64,000 nt of DNA from Burkholderia glumae LMG 2196 = ATCC 33617 (lineage in GTDB: Bacteria; Pseudomonadota; Gammaproteobacteria; Burkholderiales; Burkholderiaceae): the NCBI RefSeq assembly GCF_000960995.1, contig NZ_CP009434.1, forward strand, positions 1,488,001-1,552,000, read 5' to 3'. This document shows positions 43,713 through 61,617 of the stretch, one piece after another. Every line of letters begins with the position of its first letter. The first letter of the stretch is position 1. The translations under genes were made by a program, and so were the position numbers. The notes beneath the pieces were generated by a model. It searched no databases, was not told the DNA's origin, and saw only the letters and a list, made by a program, of their open reading frames with translations.

Positions 43713-44882
43713 TCAGGCGACCGGCGCGGCGGCCGGCGATGCCTGCGCCTGCGCGTCGGCGAATTCGCGGCGCAGCGCGGCAAGCTTGCGCAAGCCGGCC
43801 ATCACGGTGTCGGCGGGCAGGCCGAAGTCGACCAGACAGGCCACCTCGTCCACGCCGGCCTCGGTGAGCTGGTTCAGCATCTCGATGCACTTGGTGCGGT
43901 CGCCGAGCAGCGAGCTGAAATTGAAGTAGCGCTCGAACGCGAAATCGAGGATCGACTCCTTTGCGCCCTCCAGCCGCGCGACTTCCTCGGCAGGCATCAG
44001 GCTGCGGAACTGGCGCACATAGTCTTCGAGATAGTCGGTCAGCGGCGCGCGCACCTGCCGCTTGACCGCGGCCAGGTCGTCGTCGATGAAGGTGTGCAGC
44101 GTGACGGTGATCTTGCCTCCGGCCGGGTCGAGCCCGGCCGCGAGCCGTTCCTCGCGGTACAGCGCGATCTTCTCGCGCAGGTCGGCCAGCGATGGCCCCA
44201 TCAGGCACAGCACGTTGGCGTCGAGCCGCGCGGCGCGGCTCCAGGTCTCGCGCGAGGCGCCCGTGAGCCAGAACGAGAAGGCCGGCTGGACCGGGCGCGG
44301 GAAGGTGCGGATTTCGGTGGGCTTGCCGCCCACGCCGGCCAGCGTGACGGGCTCGCCGGCCCACAGCCGGCGGATGGTGTCGATCGCGGGCTCCAGCGTC
44401 TCGCGCCGCGTCTCGAACGCGTAGGGGCGGAAGGCGAAATCGTCGCGGTGCCAGCCGCTCGCGAACGACAGCGCCACGCGCCCGCCCGACAGGTTGTCGA
44501 CGATCGCCCATTCCTCGGCCACGCGTACCGGATCGTGCAGCGGCACCACCACGCTGCCGGCGCGCAACTGGATGCGGCGCGTGACCATGGCGAGCGCGGC
44601 GGCCAGCACGGCCGGGTTGGGATAGAGCCCGCCGAAGGTCTGGAAATGGCGCTCGGGCGTCCAGATCGCGCTGAAGCCCTCGGCGTCGGCGAGCCGCGCC
44701 GCGTCCATCAGCAGGTCGTATTTGCCGGCAGTCTGGCCGGAGCCGTCGGACGAAAAGAACAGCAGGCCGAAGTCGAGCGGCCGGCCGGCCGGCCGGATCG
44801 TCCGCTTCTGTTCGAGCCGCGCCTGCAGCGCGGCTTTCTGCGCATCGCTCAACTGATTGATGCGTTCGTGCAGGTTGGTCAT
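43713..44882 (-). CDS. Luciferase-like FMN monooxygenase, MupA/Atu3671 family
   Basis: 389-residue TIM-barrel flavin enzyme. The family is recognised from LDFGLLFFSSDGSGQTAGKY, DAEGFSAIWTPERHFQTFGG, PNPAVLAAALAMVTRRIQLR and LSGGRVALSFASGWHRDDF. Members usually sit inside or beside NRPS/PKS modules and oxidise carrier-bound intermediates, for example by beta-hydroxylation or oxygen insertion. The first 25 residues (INQLSDAQKAALQARL) form a docking-like helix. It lies 61 bases after the PKS gene and 73 bases before the dehydrogenase. Confidence 0.9.
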   Translation of the reverse strand: MTNLHERINQLSDAQKAALQARLEQKRTIRPAGRPLDFGLLFFSSDGSGQTAGKYDLLMDAARLADAEGFSAIWTPERHFQTFGGLYPNPAVLAAALAMVTRRIQLRAGSVVVPLHDPVRVAEEWAIVDNLSGGRVALSFASGWHRDDFAFRPYAFETRRETLEPAIDTIRRLWAGEPVTLAGVGGKPTEIRTFPRPVQPAFSFWLTGASRETWSRAARLDANVLCLMGPSLADLREKIALYREERLAAGLDPAGGKITVTLHTFIDDDLAAVKRQVRAPLTDYLEDYVRQFRSLMPAEEVARLEGAKESILDFAFERYFNFSSLLGDRTKCIEMLNQLTEAGVDEVACLVDFGLPADTVMAGLRKLAALRREFADAQAQASPAAAPVA

Positions 44883-44943
44883 GGCAGGGTTCCTCGCTCG
44901 GGCCTCGGGTCGCGCGGCCTTCGGTTCGCGGTCATGGGGCCGG

Positions 44944-47900
44944 TCAGGTCTGCTTCAGCAGTTCGCGCACGTCGTCGTCCGACAGTTGCGACATCTCGTT
45001 GAGCAGCGCGTCCAGATCGGCGTCGTCGGTCTTGCCGAGCAGCTTGCCGGTGATCACGTCGGACAACTCCGCGACGGTGGGGCGCTTGAGCATGTCGGAC
45101 GGGTTGATCGCCACGCCGAACGCCTGATTGATGCGGCCGACGACCTGCAGCGCCAGCAGCGAGTTGCCGCCGAGGTCGAAGAAGCTGTCGTCGGGGCCGA
45201 TCGGGCGATCGCCGAGCGCGTCGCGCCAGATCGCGGTCAGCTGTTCGTGCAGCGTGGCGGTGCCGTCTTCTTCGGGAGAGGCCATGGGCAGTCCTTCATC
45301 GGTGGGTTGAACGGAAGTGGAAACGGCAAGGGGCTCGGCCGCGTCGGCCGGGGCCGTCGCCGCGGCGGCGGCCGGGGTGAGCGGGCCGGACGGCGCGAGC
45401 GGTGCCGCCGGCACGAAGCGCTCGATCCAGGCGCGCCGGCGCGTGAACGGCATGGTCGGCAGCGCCGCGAGCGGGGCGTCGGCGGCGGCGTCGAGCACGC
45501 GCCAGTCGAGCCGGACGTCGAGGCACCAGAGTTGCCCGAACGCCTGCAGCAGGGCGCGCGCCTCGTCGTCGGGCACGCCGCCGAGGCTCGGCAGCACCGC
45601 ATGGCGCGCCTCGACGAAGCCGCGCGCGGCGCTCGTCAGGGTGCGGCCGGGGCCGAGTTCGAGCACCACGGCGGCCGCGCCGGCCAGATCCGCGAGCGCG
45701 GCCTGCAGCGCCTGCTGGTAGCGCACCGGCGCGCGCAGCTGGCCGACCCAGTAGGCCGGGTCGATCGCCTCGGCGTCGGTCAGCCGGCGGCCGGTGACGG
45801 TCGAGTGGATCGGCAGCGTCGGCGCGCGCAGCGCGATGCCGTCGAACGCGGCGCGAAAGTCTTCGAGCACCGGTTCCATCAGCGGCGAATGGAACGCGTG
45901 CGAGGTGTCGAGCCGCTTGTGGACGATGCGTTGCGCGCTCAGCTGCGCCTCGAGCGCGGCAATGCCGGCGAGGCTGCCCGACACCGCGCAGGCGGCCGGG
46001 CCGTTGACGGCGGAGATCACGCAGGTCCCCGCCTCGGCGGGGCTGGCGGCCAGCAGCGCGGCGAGCGCGGCCTCGCCGCGCGGCACGGCCAGCATCGCGC
46101 CGGCCGGCGCCTGCTGCATCGCGGCCCCGCGCGCCACCACGAGCCGCAGCGCGTCGCGCAGGCTCATCACGTCGGCGAGCGTGGCGGCCACCAGCTCGCC
46201 GAGGCTGTGGCCCACCAGCGCGGCCGGCACGATGCCGGCGTCGAGCCAGAAGCGGCCGAGCGCCCATTCGAGAGCGAATAGCGCGGGCTGGGCGCCGGCG
46301 GTGGCGTCCAGGCTCAGGCCCGATCGCGGGTCGTGGCCGTCGGCGACGAGCGCCGCCAGCTCGATGCCGTGGTCCTCGTGCAGCCAGCGCGCGGCCTCGT
46401 TGAGCCGGGCCGCGAGGTGCGGCTGCCGGCTTGCCGCCAGCGTGCCCATGCCGCGTTTCTGCGCGCCCTGGCCGGTGAATTGCAGCACCACCGGCGGCGT
46501 GCCGGACGCGGGCCGGTGGGCGCCCTCGGCCGGCACCGCCGGCGCGGCGCGGGCGGCCAGCCGCTCGAACTCGCGCACCGCCTCGGCGGCGTCGGCGGCC
46601 ACCACGAAGCCGCGATGGCGCCGCGCGCGGCGCTGGTGCTGCAGCGTGCGCGCGGCGGCGTCGAGCGAGGGCGGCGCCGCCGCGCGCCAGACCTCGGCCA
46701 GGCGCCGCGCATAGTCGGCGAGGCCCGCCTCCGAGGTCGCGCTGAACGGCAGCAGGCGGGCGCGCGGCGTGCCGGCGTCGGCCTGCGGTGCCGCGGCGGC
46801 GTCGGGTGCCTGTTCGAGGATCAGGTGCGCGTTGGTGCCACCGATGCCGAACGAGCTGACGCTGGCGCGGCGCGGCAGCCGGTCCGCGGGCCACGGGCGC
46901 GCGTCGCGGATCACGTAGAACGGGCTGTCGGCGAGCCGCAGCTCCGGGTTGGGTGCCTCGAAGTTCAGGCTCGGCGGCAGCACGCCGTGGCGCACCGCCT
47001 GCACGGCCTTGATGAGCCCGGCGATGCCGGCGGCTGCGCCGAGATGGCCGATGTTGCTCTTCAGCGAGGAGATGCCGCAGAAGCCGATGCGATCGGTGTC
47101 GAGCCGGAACGCCCGGGTCAGCGCGGCGATCTCGATCGGGTCGCCGAGCGGCGTGGCGGTGCCGTGCGTCTCGACGTAGCCGATCGTCTCGGCGCCGACG
47201 CCGGCGGTGGCCATCGCCTCGGCAATCACGCGCGCTTGGCCGTCCACGCTCGGCGCCGTGTAGCCGATCTTGATCGCGCCGTCGTTGTTCACCGAGGTGC
47301 CGCGGATCACGGCCAGTACCGGCACGCCGCGCTCGACGGCATCCTCGAGCCGCATCAGCGCGACTACGCCTACCCCGGCGCCGTCGAGCGTGCCCTTCGC
47401 GGCCTGGTCGAACGGCCGGCAGTGGCCGTCCGGCGAGAGGATGCCGCCCGGCGTGTGCAGGTAGCCCTCCGGATCGAACGCGGGTATCGCCGCCGAGCCG
47501 GCCAGCACCATGTCGCATTCGTGATTCAGCAGCGCGCCGCAGCCGAGATGCACGGCCACCAGCCCGGTCGAGCAGGCCGTGTTGAGACTGATGCTCGGGC
47601 CGGTCAGGTCGAGCCGGTACGACAGCAGCGTGGCGGCCGAATCCTTGCGGTTGATCATCTGCAGCGACTCGATGCCCACCGAGCGGACCACGTCGGGGTT
47701 CGGCAGCAGGTGCTCCTCCAGGTAGCGGCTCAGCCGCACGCCGGCGTAGACGCCCACCGTGAGGTCGTCGCCGGGCACGTGGCCGGCCTGTTCGAGCGCC
47801 TCGTGCGCGCACTCCATCAGCAGGCGCAGCTGCGGGTCGGTGATCTCGGCCTCGCGCGTCGTCATCCCGAAGCACTCGGCGTCGAAGCCCTTTACGTCGT

Positions 47901-48091
47901 CGATCAGCGGCCGTGCCTTCACGTAGCGCGGCGCGTCGATCGACTCGCGCGGCACGCCGGCCGCCGCGAGTTCCTCGTCGGAGAAGCGCCGGATCGATTC
48001 GCGCCCCGCCACCACGTTGTGCCAGAGCGCGTCCGCGTCGGCCGCGCCGGGAAAGCGCCCGGCGATGCCGACCACCGCGATGCCCTCGAGT

Positions 48092-48102
<11 letters not shown>
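44944..48102 (-). CDS. Type I PKS module: KS-AT-carrier
   Basis: 1052 residues. Ketosynthase (about 4-430): active Cys in NTACSTGLVAVH, His in ETHGTATPLGDP and KSNIGHLGAAAG. Acyltransferase (about 520-820): GQGAQKRGMG, catalytic Ser in GHSLGE and HAFHS, the last favouring malonyl-CoA. Carrier domain (about 950-1025) with FFDLGGNSLLALQVV. There is no ketoreductase, dehydratase or thioesterase, so it should add one malonate unit and leave a beta-keto thioester. The acidic C-terminal tail (DDADLDALLNEMSQLSDDDV) may dock trans-acting enzymes. Start ATG 48102 follows GGGGAG and overlaps the NRPS stop by 11 bases. Confidence 0.95.
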
Positions 48103-54903
<6,801 letters not shown>

Positions 54904-54907
<4 letters not shown>

Positions 54908-57900
54908 AACAGCACCTCCTCCCGGGCGCCGCCGGGCTCGTCGGCGGCGCCGGAGCGCGCCGCCAGTAACGTGATGTAGGCGGCCAGGTCGGCCACCGTG
55001 GTGCGCTCCAGCACCTCGCGCACGGGAATCTCGACGCCGAAGTGCTCGCGGCAGCGCGTGAGGATCCGGATCACTTGCAGCGAATGGCCACCGAGCTCGA
55101 ACAGGTCGGCATGAATGCTGAAGCCGTGTAAGCCGAGCACCTCCTCCCAGATCGCCAGCACCGCGCGCTGCGCGTCGCTGGCCGGCGCGGCGGCGGCGTC
55201 ATGCGCGAACGGGTCGAAGCGCGGTAGCGCGGCGCGGTCCACCTTGCCGCTCCCGTTGCGCGGCAGCGCCTCGAGCAGCACATAGCCGGCGGGACGCATG
55301 TAGCTCGGCAACGAGGCGGCCGCGAACTCGCGCACCGCGTCGATGCCGCCGGCCTCGCCCGGCACGTCGCCGCTGGCCAGGTAGGCGACCAGCAGCGCGT
55401 CCTGGCCGTCGCCGCCGTCACCGGCCGGCGCGGTGTGACGCGTCTGCACCACCACGGCATCGCGCACCGCCGGGTGCCGCAGCAGCACGGCCTCGATCTC
55501 GCCGAGTTCGACGCGGTGGCCGCGGATCTTCACCTGGTGGTCACGCCGGCCCGACAGCACGATGCGGCCGTCTGCCAACTGGCGGCCGATGTCGCCGGTG
55601 CGGTAGAGCCGTGGCTCGAGGTCGACCAGCGCCGGCACCGAGACGAACGCATGCTCGGTCAGGTCGGGCCGGTGGCGGTAGCCGCGCGCCTGGCCGTCGC
55701 CGGCCAGGTATAGCTCGCCCGCCACGCCCACCGGCACCGGCTCGCCCTGCGCGTCGAGCAGGTAGACGCGCTTGCCCGGCAGCGGCGTGCCGATGGTGTC
55801 GAAGCCGCCTGGCTCGCGCAGCACCGCGGTCGAGTAGACGGTGTCCTCGGTCGGCCCGTAGAGGTCGTAGACCTTGCCGATCGTGCCGCGCGCATACAGC
55901 GCGTCCACCAGCGACTGGCGCAGCGGTTCGCCGGCAAGGTTGACGGTCACCACGCCGGCCGGCAGCCTGCCCGTCTCCAGCAGTGCCGCCGCCGCCGACG
56001 GCACGGTGTTGATCAGCGACACCGGGGTGGCGGGCGGTGTGGCCGGGTTCTCGCCGATCACCACGCAGCCGCCGTGCGCGAGCGGGCCGAACAGCTCGAA
56101 CACCGAGATGTCGAACGCGATCGAGGTGCCCGCGAACACGGCGGCCAGCTCGTCGGCCGTGTAGCAGGCGCCGATCCACGCGAGCAGCGACAGCACGTTG
56201 CGATGCTCGATTTCCACGCCCTTCGGGCGCCCGGTCGAGCCGGACGTGAACAGCACGTAGGCAAGGCTTTCGCGGCCGGCGCGAGCGTCGGGCGCGACCG
56301 GCGAGGCGGCCGCCGGCGCATCCGCCGCGAGCGCCTCGGGCGTGACCCAGGTGCGGCCGTCGTCGCCGAGCGCGCTCTGCAGCGCGGCGGGCGCGACGAT
56401 CAGCGTGGCCTGCGCGTCGTCCAGCATCTGGCGCACGCGTTCGGCCGGCACGCCGAGGTCGATCGGCAGATAGGCGGCACCGGCCTTCCAGATCGCCAGC
56501 AGCATCACCGGCAGGCGCACGTCGCGCGGCAGGCCCACACCCACCACGTCGCCGTGGCGCACGCCGCGCGCGTGCAGCGCGGCTGCCAGCGCGTCGGAGT
56601 CGTGCCGCAGCCGCGCATAGTCCAGGTGCTCGGTGTCGGTGCGCACGGCGATGCGCTCGGGCACGCGGCACGCCATCGCGTCGATCATCGCGTGGACCGT
56701 GGCGTGCTCCGCCGCCACGTTCGCGCCGGCCGGCACGGCCGGCAGTGGCCGGTGGTTCCATGTCACGAGCTGCCGCTCGCGCTCCGCCGCCTCCAGCAGC
56801 GCGGCCCGCGCGACCGGTTGGTCGGGTCGGGCGATCAGCGCGCCGAGCAGCGTGCGGAAATGCGCGGCCATGCGCTCGACCGCGGCGCGCGAGGCGAGCG
56901 TGGCGTCGTACTCGAAACGCAGCACGAGCCGCTCGCCGGCCTGGATCGCGACCAGCGCGAGGTCGGTTTGCGCGGCCGGGGTGGGCACCGGGAAGCTTTC
57001 GAGCGCGAGCGTGCCGACCGTGAGCGGCTGGCCCGCCGCGCCCGCCAGCAGGTCGGCGGCCTGCGGCAGGCGGTTCAGGTTGTGATAGGCGAACAGGATG
57101 CGTGAGAACGGATGGCGCACGTCGGCGTCACGCCGCGCGAAGCGCCGCGCCAGGTCGATGAACGGCGTCGTGCGGTGGGCGAGCGCGCCGGCCACGGTCT
57201 GCTTCATCGCGGCGAGCAGCGCGGTGAACGGCAGCTCGCCGTCCACCGCCTCGCGGATCACCAGCAGGTTCACGCCGTAGCCGACCCAATCGTCGAACTC
57301 GCCGCCGGGCCGCACGGCCGCCGGCGTGACCACCGCCAAGTCGCGCTGTGCCGTGTAGCGATGCAGGAACGCGAAGAACGCCGCCAGCAGCGCCATGTTG
57401 CGCGTCACGCGCTGGCCGGCGCAGAGCGTGTCGAGCGCGCCCGTCAGCGCGGCGTCGAGGTCGATGTCCACGCTCATACCCGCGCCGGCCACGCGGCCCG
57501 CCGGGGCCTCGCCGGGCAGTGCCAGTGGCAGCGCCAGCGGTTCGATCGGGGTGGCGAGGCGCGCGGCCCAGTATTGCCGGTCGGCCTCGGCCTGCGGTTC
57601 GTGCAGCAGCGCGGCGAGCCGGGCGCGATAGTCGGGCGCGGTGGCCCGCGCCGGCAGCGGACGGCCCTCGGCGAGGCACGCGTGGAATTCGGCGAAGTCG
57701 GCCAGCACCGTCTGCAGCGAGCCGAGATCGGCAACCAGGTGATGGGCGATCAGCACCAGTACGTGATCGTCGGGCGCGCGGCTCAGCAGTTCGGCGCGGA
57801 ACACGGGGCCGGCGGACAGGTCGAGCGGCACGCCGGTGGCGGCGACGATGCGCGCGCGCAGCGCGTCGTCGGACTGCCCCGCGCAGTTGATCACGTCGAG

Positions 57901-60237
57901 CAGCCCGGCCGACGCCGTTGCCGGCTGCTGCCGCAGCTGGCCGTCGCCGTCCTGGACGAAGCGGCTCGCGAGGTTAGGATGGGCGACTGTCAGCGCCGCG
58001 AGCGCCTCCCGCACCTGCGTGGCCGAGAGCGGCGCCCGGATTCGCAGCGGCAGCACCAGGTTGAAGCAGGGCGAGGACGGGTCCCACAGCTGCGCCGTCC
58101 AGATCGCCTCCTGGTAGGGCGTCAGGGCGGTGGGGTCGACGGCGGGCGGCGGGGGCGCGGTCGCCTCGCCGCCGGTTGCGCCATCGATCGCGCCGCCGTC
58201 GAGCGCACGTGCGGCCAGCTCATGCGCGAGCTCCGCCACGGGCCGGTCGTCCATCAGTTCGTCGAGCGCCACCCCGATGCCGAACTCGCGCGCAAGGCGC
58301 GTCTGCAGATCGACGAGCGCGAGGGAATCGAGGCCGAGCGCGAGCGTGGAGGTGGCCCGCGCCTCGGGGCGCGCCGCGCCTGTCGCGCCGAGCATCGCGG
58401 CGATCACGCGCTCGCGCAGTGCGTCGACGCCGTCGCCCGGCGCGGCCGGCAACGCCGGCGCGGCGGCCTCGGCGCCCGCTCCCGGCCGCACGCGCGCGAG
58501 CACCGGCAGCTCGCCGTTCAGGTAATGCTGGCGCACCAGCGTGCGCTGGTTCTTGCCGCTTGACGTTTTCGGCACCACGCCGGCCTGCACCAGTACCAGC
58601 TCGTGAAGCGGGATGCCGTGCGCGGCGGCCACTGCGGCGGCGGCGCGCCGCCCGGCCTCCTCGGCGTCGAGCGATTTGCGCACGGCGCGCTGGATCTCCT
58701 GCACGACCACCAGGCGCTCGCCGTCCTCGCCGTCGATCGCGAAGGCCGCGCCGCAACCGGCGCGGAAGTCGGCGCTGCTCTGCTCGACGGTCTGCTCGAT
58801 GTCGGTCGGGTAGTGGTTGCGCCCGCGGATGATGATCAGCTCCTTGAGCCGGCCCGTCACGTAGAGTTCGCCGCCGTCGAGCAGGCCGAGATCTCCGGTG
58901 CGCAGGAACGGCGGCGAGTCCTCCCCGGCGATGCGGGCGTCGAACTGGGCGCGCGTGTCGTCCTCGCGGTTCCAGTAGCCGTCGGCGACGCTGCCGCCGC
59001 GCACCCAGATCTCGCCGATCTCGCCGGGGCCCCTCGCGCGCAGGCTGTGCGGATCGACGATGCGCACCTGCTGGTCGCCGCCCACGCGCCCCGAACTCAC
59101 CAGCTCGGCGGCAGGCTGCCCGTCGGCCGCGTCGACGCAGCGCCCGGCCTGCAGCGCGAGCGCGTCGACGCGGCGCGTGAGCGCGCCGGCACCGGGCACG
59201 GCGCCCGACACGAACAGCGTGGTCTCGGCCATCCCGTAGCACGGGAACATCGCGCCCGCGTCGAAGCCGTAGTCGGCGAACGCCGCCGCGAACTTGTCGA
59301 GCGTCGAGGCGCGGATCGGTTCGGCGCCGTTGAACGCGACGCGCCACGAGGACAGATCGAGCCCGGCCTTGTCGGCCTCGGCGATGCGCGTCGCGCAGAG
59401 TTCGTAGGCGAAGTTCGGGCCGCCGCTGGTGGTGGCGCCGTAGGTCGAGATCGCGCGCAGCCACTTGAGCGGCTGCTGCAGGAACTCGAACGGCGACATC
59501 AGCACCGACGGGATGCCGAGATAGACGGGCTGCAGCACGTTGCCGATCAGGCCCATGTCGTGATAAAGCGGGCACCAGCCGACGAACACCGTGTCCGGAC
59601 CGTGGCCGAAGCCCTCGCGGATCGCCCGCTCGTTGGCGAGCAGGTTGCGGTGCGTGACGCGCACGCCCTTGGGGCGGCCGGTGGAGCCCGAGGTGTATTG
59701 CAGGAACGCCAGATGGCTGGCGGGCAGCGCGGCCCCGTCCGCGTCGGACGCCTCGCCCGGCGCGGCCAGCAGCGCGTCGGTGCCGATCACGCCCGCGCGC
59801 GACGGCACGTCGGCCTGCGCGATCTCCTCGCGGATCGCCTCGACCAGCTCGTCGCTGGTCAGGATCGCGCCGGCGCCGCAGTCGGCGATGATCGCGGCGA
59901 GCCGATTGCGACGCGTGGCGCGGCCCGACGGCGGATAAGCCGGCACCGCCGCGCAGCCCGCGTAGAGGCAGCCGAAAAACGCGGCGATGAAGTCGAGCCC
60001 GGGCCGATAGAGCAGCAACACGGGCTCGCCGCGCGGGCATTCGCGCGCGAGGCGGGCGGCGATCGCGGTGGCGCGTCGGTCGAGTTCGGCGAAGCTCAGT
60101 CGCGGCGCCTCGACGACACCGTCGGTCAGGAACCGGAACGCGGTGTCGTGCGGTTTGACCGCTGCCCAGTGACGCAGGCATTGGCCAAAATTGTGCAGAT
60201 GATCGAACCGACTCATTGTGGCTTCAAAGGCATTCAT
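54904..60237 (-). CDS. FAAL-ACP-C-A-PCP loading and first NRPS module
   Basis: 1777 residues. The fatty-acyl-AMP ligase (about 1-580; YTSGSTGRPKGVRVTHRNLL, WCPLYHDMGLIGNVLQP, ELIIIRGRNHYPTDIEQ) activates a free fatty acid and passes it to the ACP (Ser638 in LGLDSLAL). Condensation domain about 705-1130 with AHHLVADLGS, where the usual Gly after Asp is Leu; adenylation about 1150-1640 with FTSGSTGRPKGVEI and LYGPTEDTVY; carrier with ELGGHSLQVIRIL near the C terminus. The A pocket by hand reads D-I-F-N-N-A-L-V-Y, close to codes reported for alanine. ATG 60237 follows CGGAGCG; the open frame above it is chance. Confidence 0.95.
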
Positions 60238-60359
60238 CGTCGCGCTCCGGTACGGCATCGAGGTAATACGCTTGAGAAGGGAAGGGCGTTCGCGGGCCGC
60301 TTGCGCGGACCCGATGTCAGGGCGTGTCGGACGGGAGTCAGGATCGGCGCGCGCTCTCC

Positions 60360-61595
60360 TCAGACGGCGCGATCGGACTGCCGCGAGAAGGCAGGATGCC
60401 GGCGCCGCGCGGCCCAGCCGAGCACCACGCAGGCGGCCAGCGAGAGTGCCGCGTAGCCGCCCCAGTAGAGCGACTTGCTCGCGAGCCGCGCGTAGTATTC
60501 GCCGCCGAGCGTGCCACCCAGCAGCGAGCCGAGCAGCGCGGTCAGACCGAGCATGCCAAACACGGTGCCGGCGTAGGCGCGCGGGATCGAGCGGTTGGCC
60601 GCCGCGTCGATGGTCGGATCGATGATCATCTCGCCGATCGTGTAGACGGCGATCATCAGGCCGAACCACAGCGGCCCGGGCAGGCCCGCGAAGCCGGCGA
60701 AGCTCGCGGCCACGATCGCGAAGCCCGCCGCCAGCATGGCGTGCTCGGACAAGCGCCGCGCGAGCCACTGGGTGAGCGGCAACTGCAGCGCGATGATGAC
60801 CACCGCGTTGATCGTGAAGATCAGCCCCGAGGCGGCCGTCCCGTACTGCTGGTTCGCGTGCAGCGGCAGCGTCAGCTCCAGTTGCATGTAGATCGCGTAG
60901 AACACTACGTTGACCAGCGACATCGCGAGAAAGGCGCGGCTGCGCAGGATCTCGCGCAGCGCCGCGCCGAACGAATACGCCGGCGCGGCCGGCCGCGGTC
61001 GGGCCGCTTCCGGCCGCGAACGCGTCGCGCCGCGCGCCGCGACGACGAAGAACGCCAGCACCATCGCCTGGATCGCCGCCGCCGCGAGGAAGATCATCGT
61101 CGGCGAGAGGCGCATCAGCACGCCACCAAGAATCCCGCCGGCGGCCACGCCGAGATTGTTGAAGACGTTGCGCGTAGCGTAGGCGAAGTGGAGCTGGTCG
61201 TCGCTCACGACCTTGGCCAGCACCGATTTCGAGGCCGGGATGAAGAGCGCGGCGCTGCCGCCCAGCAGCGCCGCGCTGACCAGTAGCCCGGCGTCTTGCG
61301 TGAACATCGCGAGCCCGAGATAGGACGCGATCCGCAGCAGGTTGCCAAGCACGATCGCGACGAATTCGCCGTGGCGGTCGGCCAGATAGCCGCCGTAGAG
61401 GATCAGCCCGCGCTGGCAGGCCGATTTCACGGTCAGCACGATGCCGGCGAACGCGACGCTCAGGCCGATGTCCTTGACGACGTAGACGGCCAGGTACGGG
61501 ATCACCATGAAGCTGCCGGCATTGATCAGCAGCTGGAATACCAGGATCAGCCGGGCGACGGGCGGCAGCGCGAGGATGCGAGACAGCGTGGACAT
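60360..61595 (-). CDS. MFS exporter of the biosynthetic cluster
   Basis: 411 residues, about 12 membrane helices, beginning MSTLSRILALPPVARLILVF. The motif-A-like loop GGYLADRHGEFVAIVLGN lies between helices 2 and 3. It resembles drug-efflux members of the MdtH type. It starts 22 bases after the SGNH gene and ends 122 bases before the first NRPS, so it is in the same operon and probably exports the product or its acylated precursor. Confidence 0.9.
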   Translation of the reverse strand: MSTLSRILALPPVARLILVFQLLINAGSFMVIPYLAVYVVKDIGLSVAFAGIVLTVKSACQRGLILYGGYLADRHGEFVAIVLGNLLRIASYLGLAMFTQDAGLLVSAALLGGSAALFIPASKSVLAKVVSDDQLHFAYATRNVFNNLGVAAGGILGGVLMRLSPTMIFLAAAAIQAMVLAFFVVAARGATRSRPEAARPRPAAPAYSFGAALREILRSRAFLAMSLVNVVFYAIYMQLELTLPLHANQQYGTAASGLIFTINAVVIIALQLPLTQWLARRLSEHAMLAAGFAIVAASFAGFAGLPGPLWFGLMIAVYTIGEMIIDPTIDAAANRSIPRAYAGTVFGMLGLTALLGSLLGGTLGGEYYARLASKSLYWGGYAALSLAACVVLGWAARRRHPAFSRQSDRAV

Positions 61596-61617
61596 GAAGG
61601 ACTCCGGGACTTGCGGG

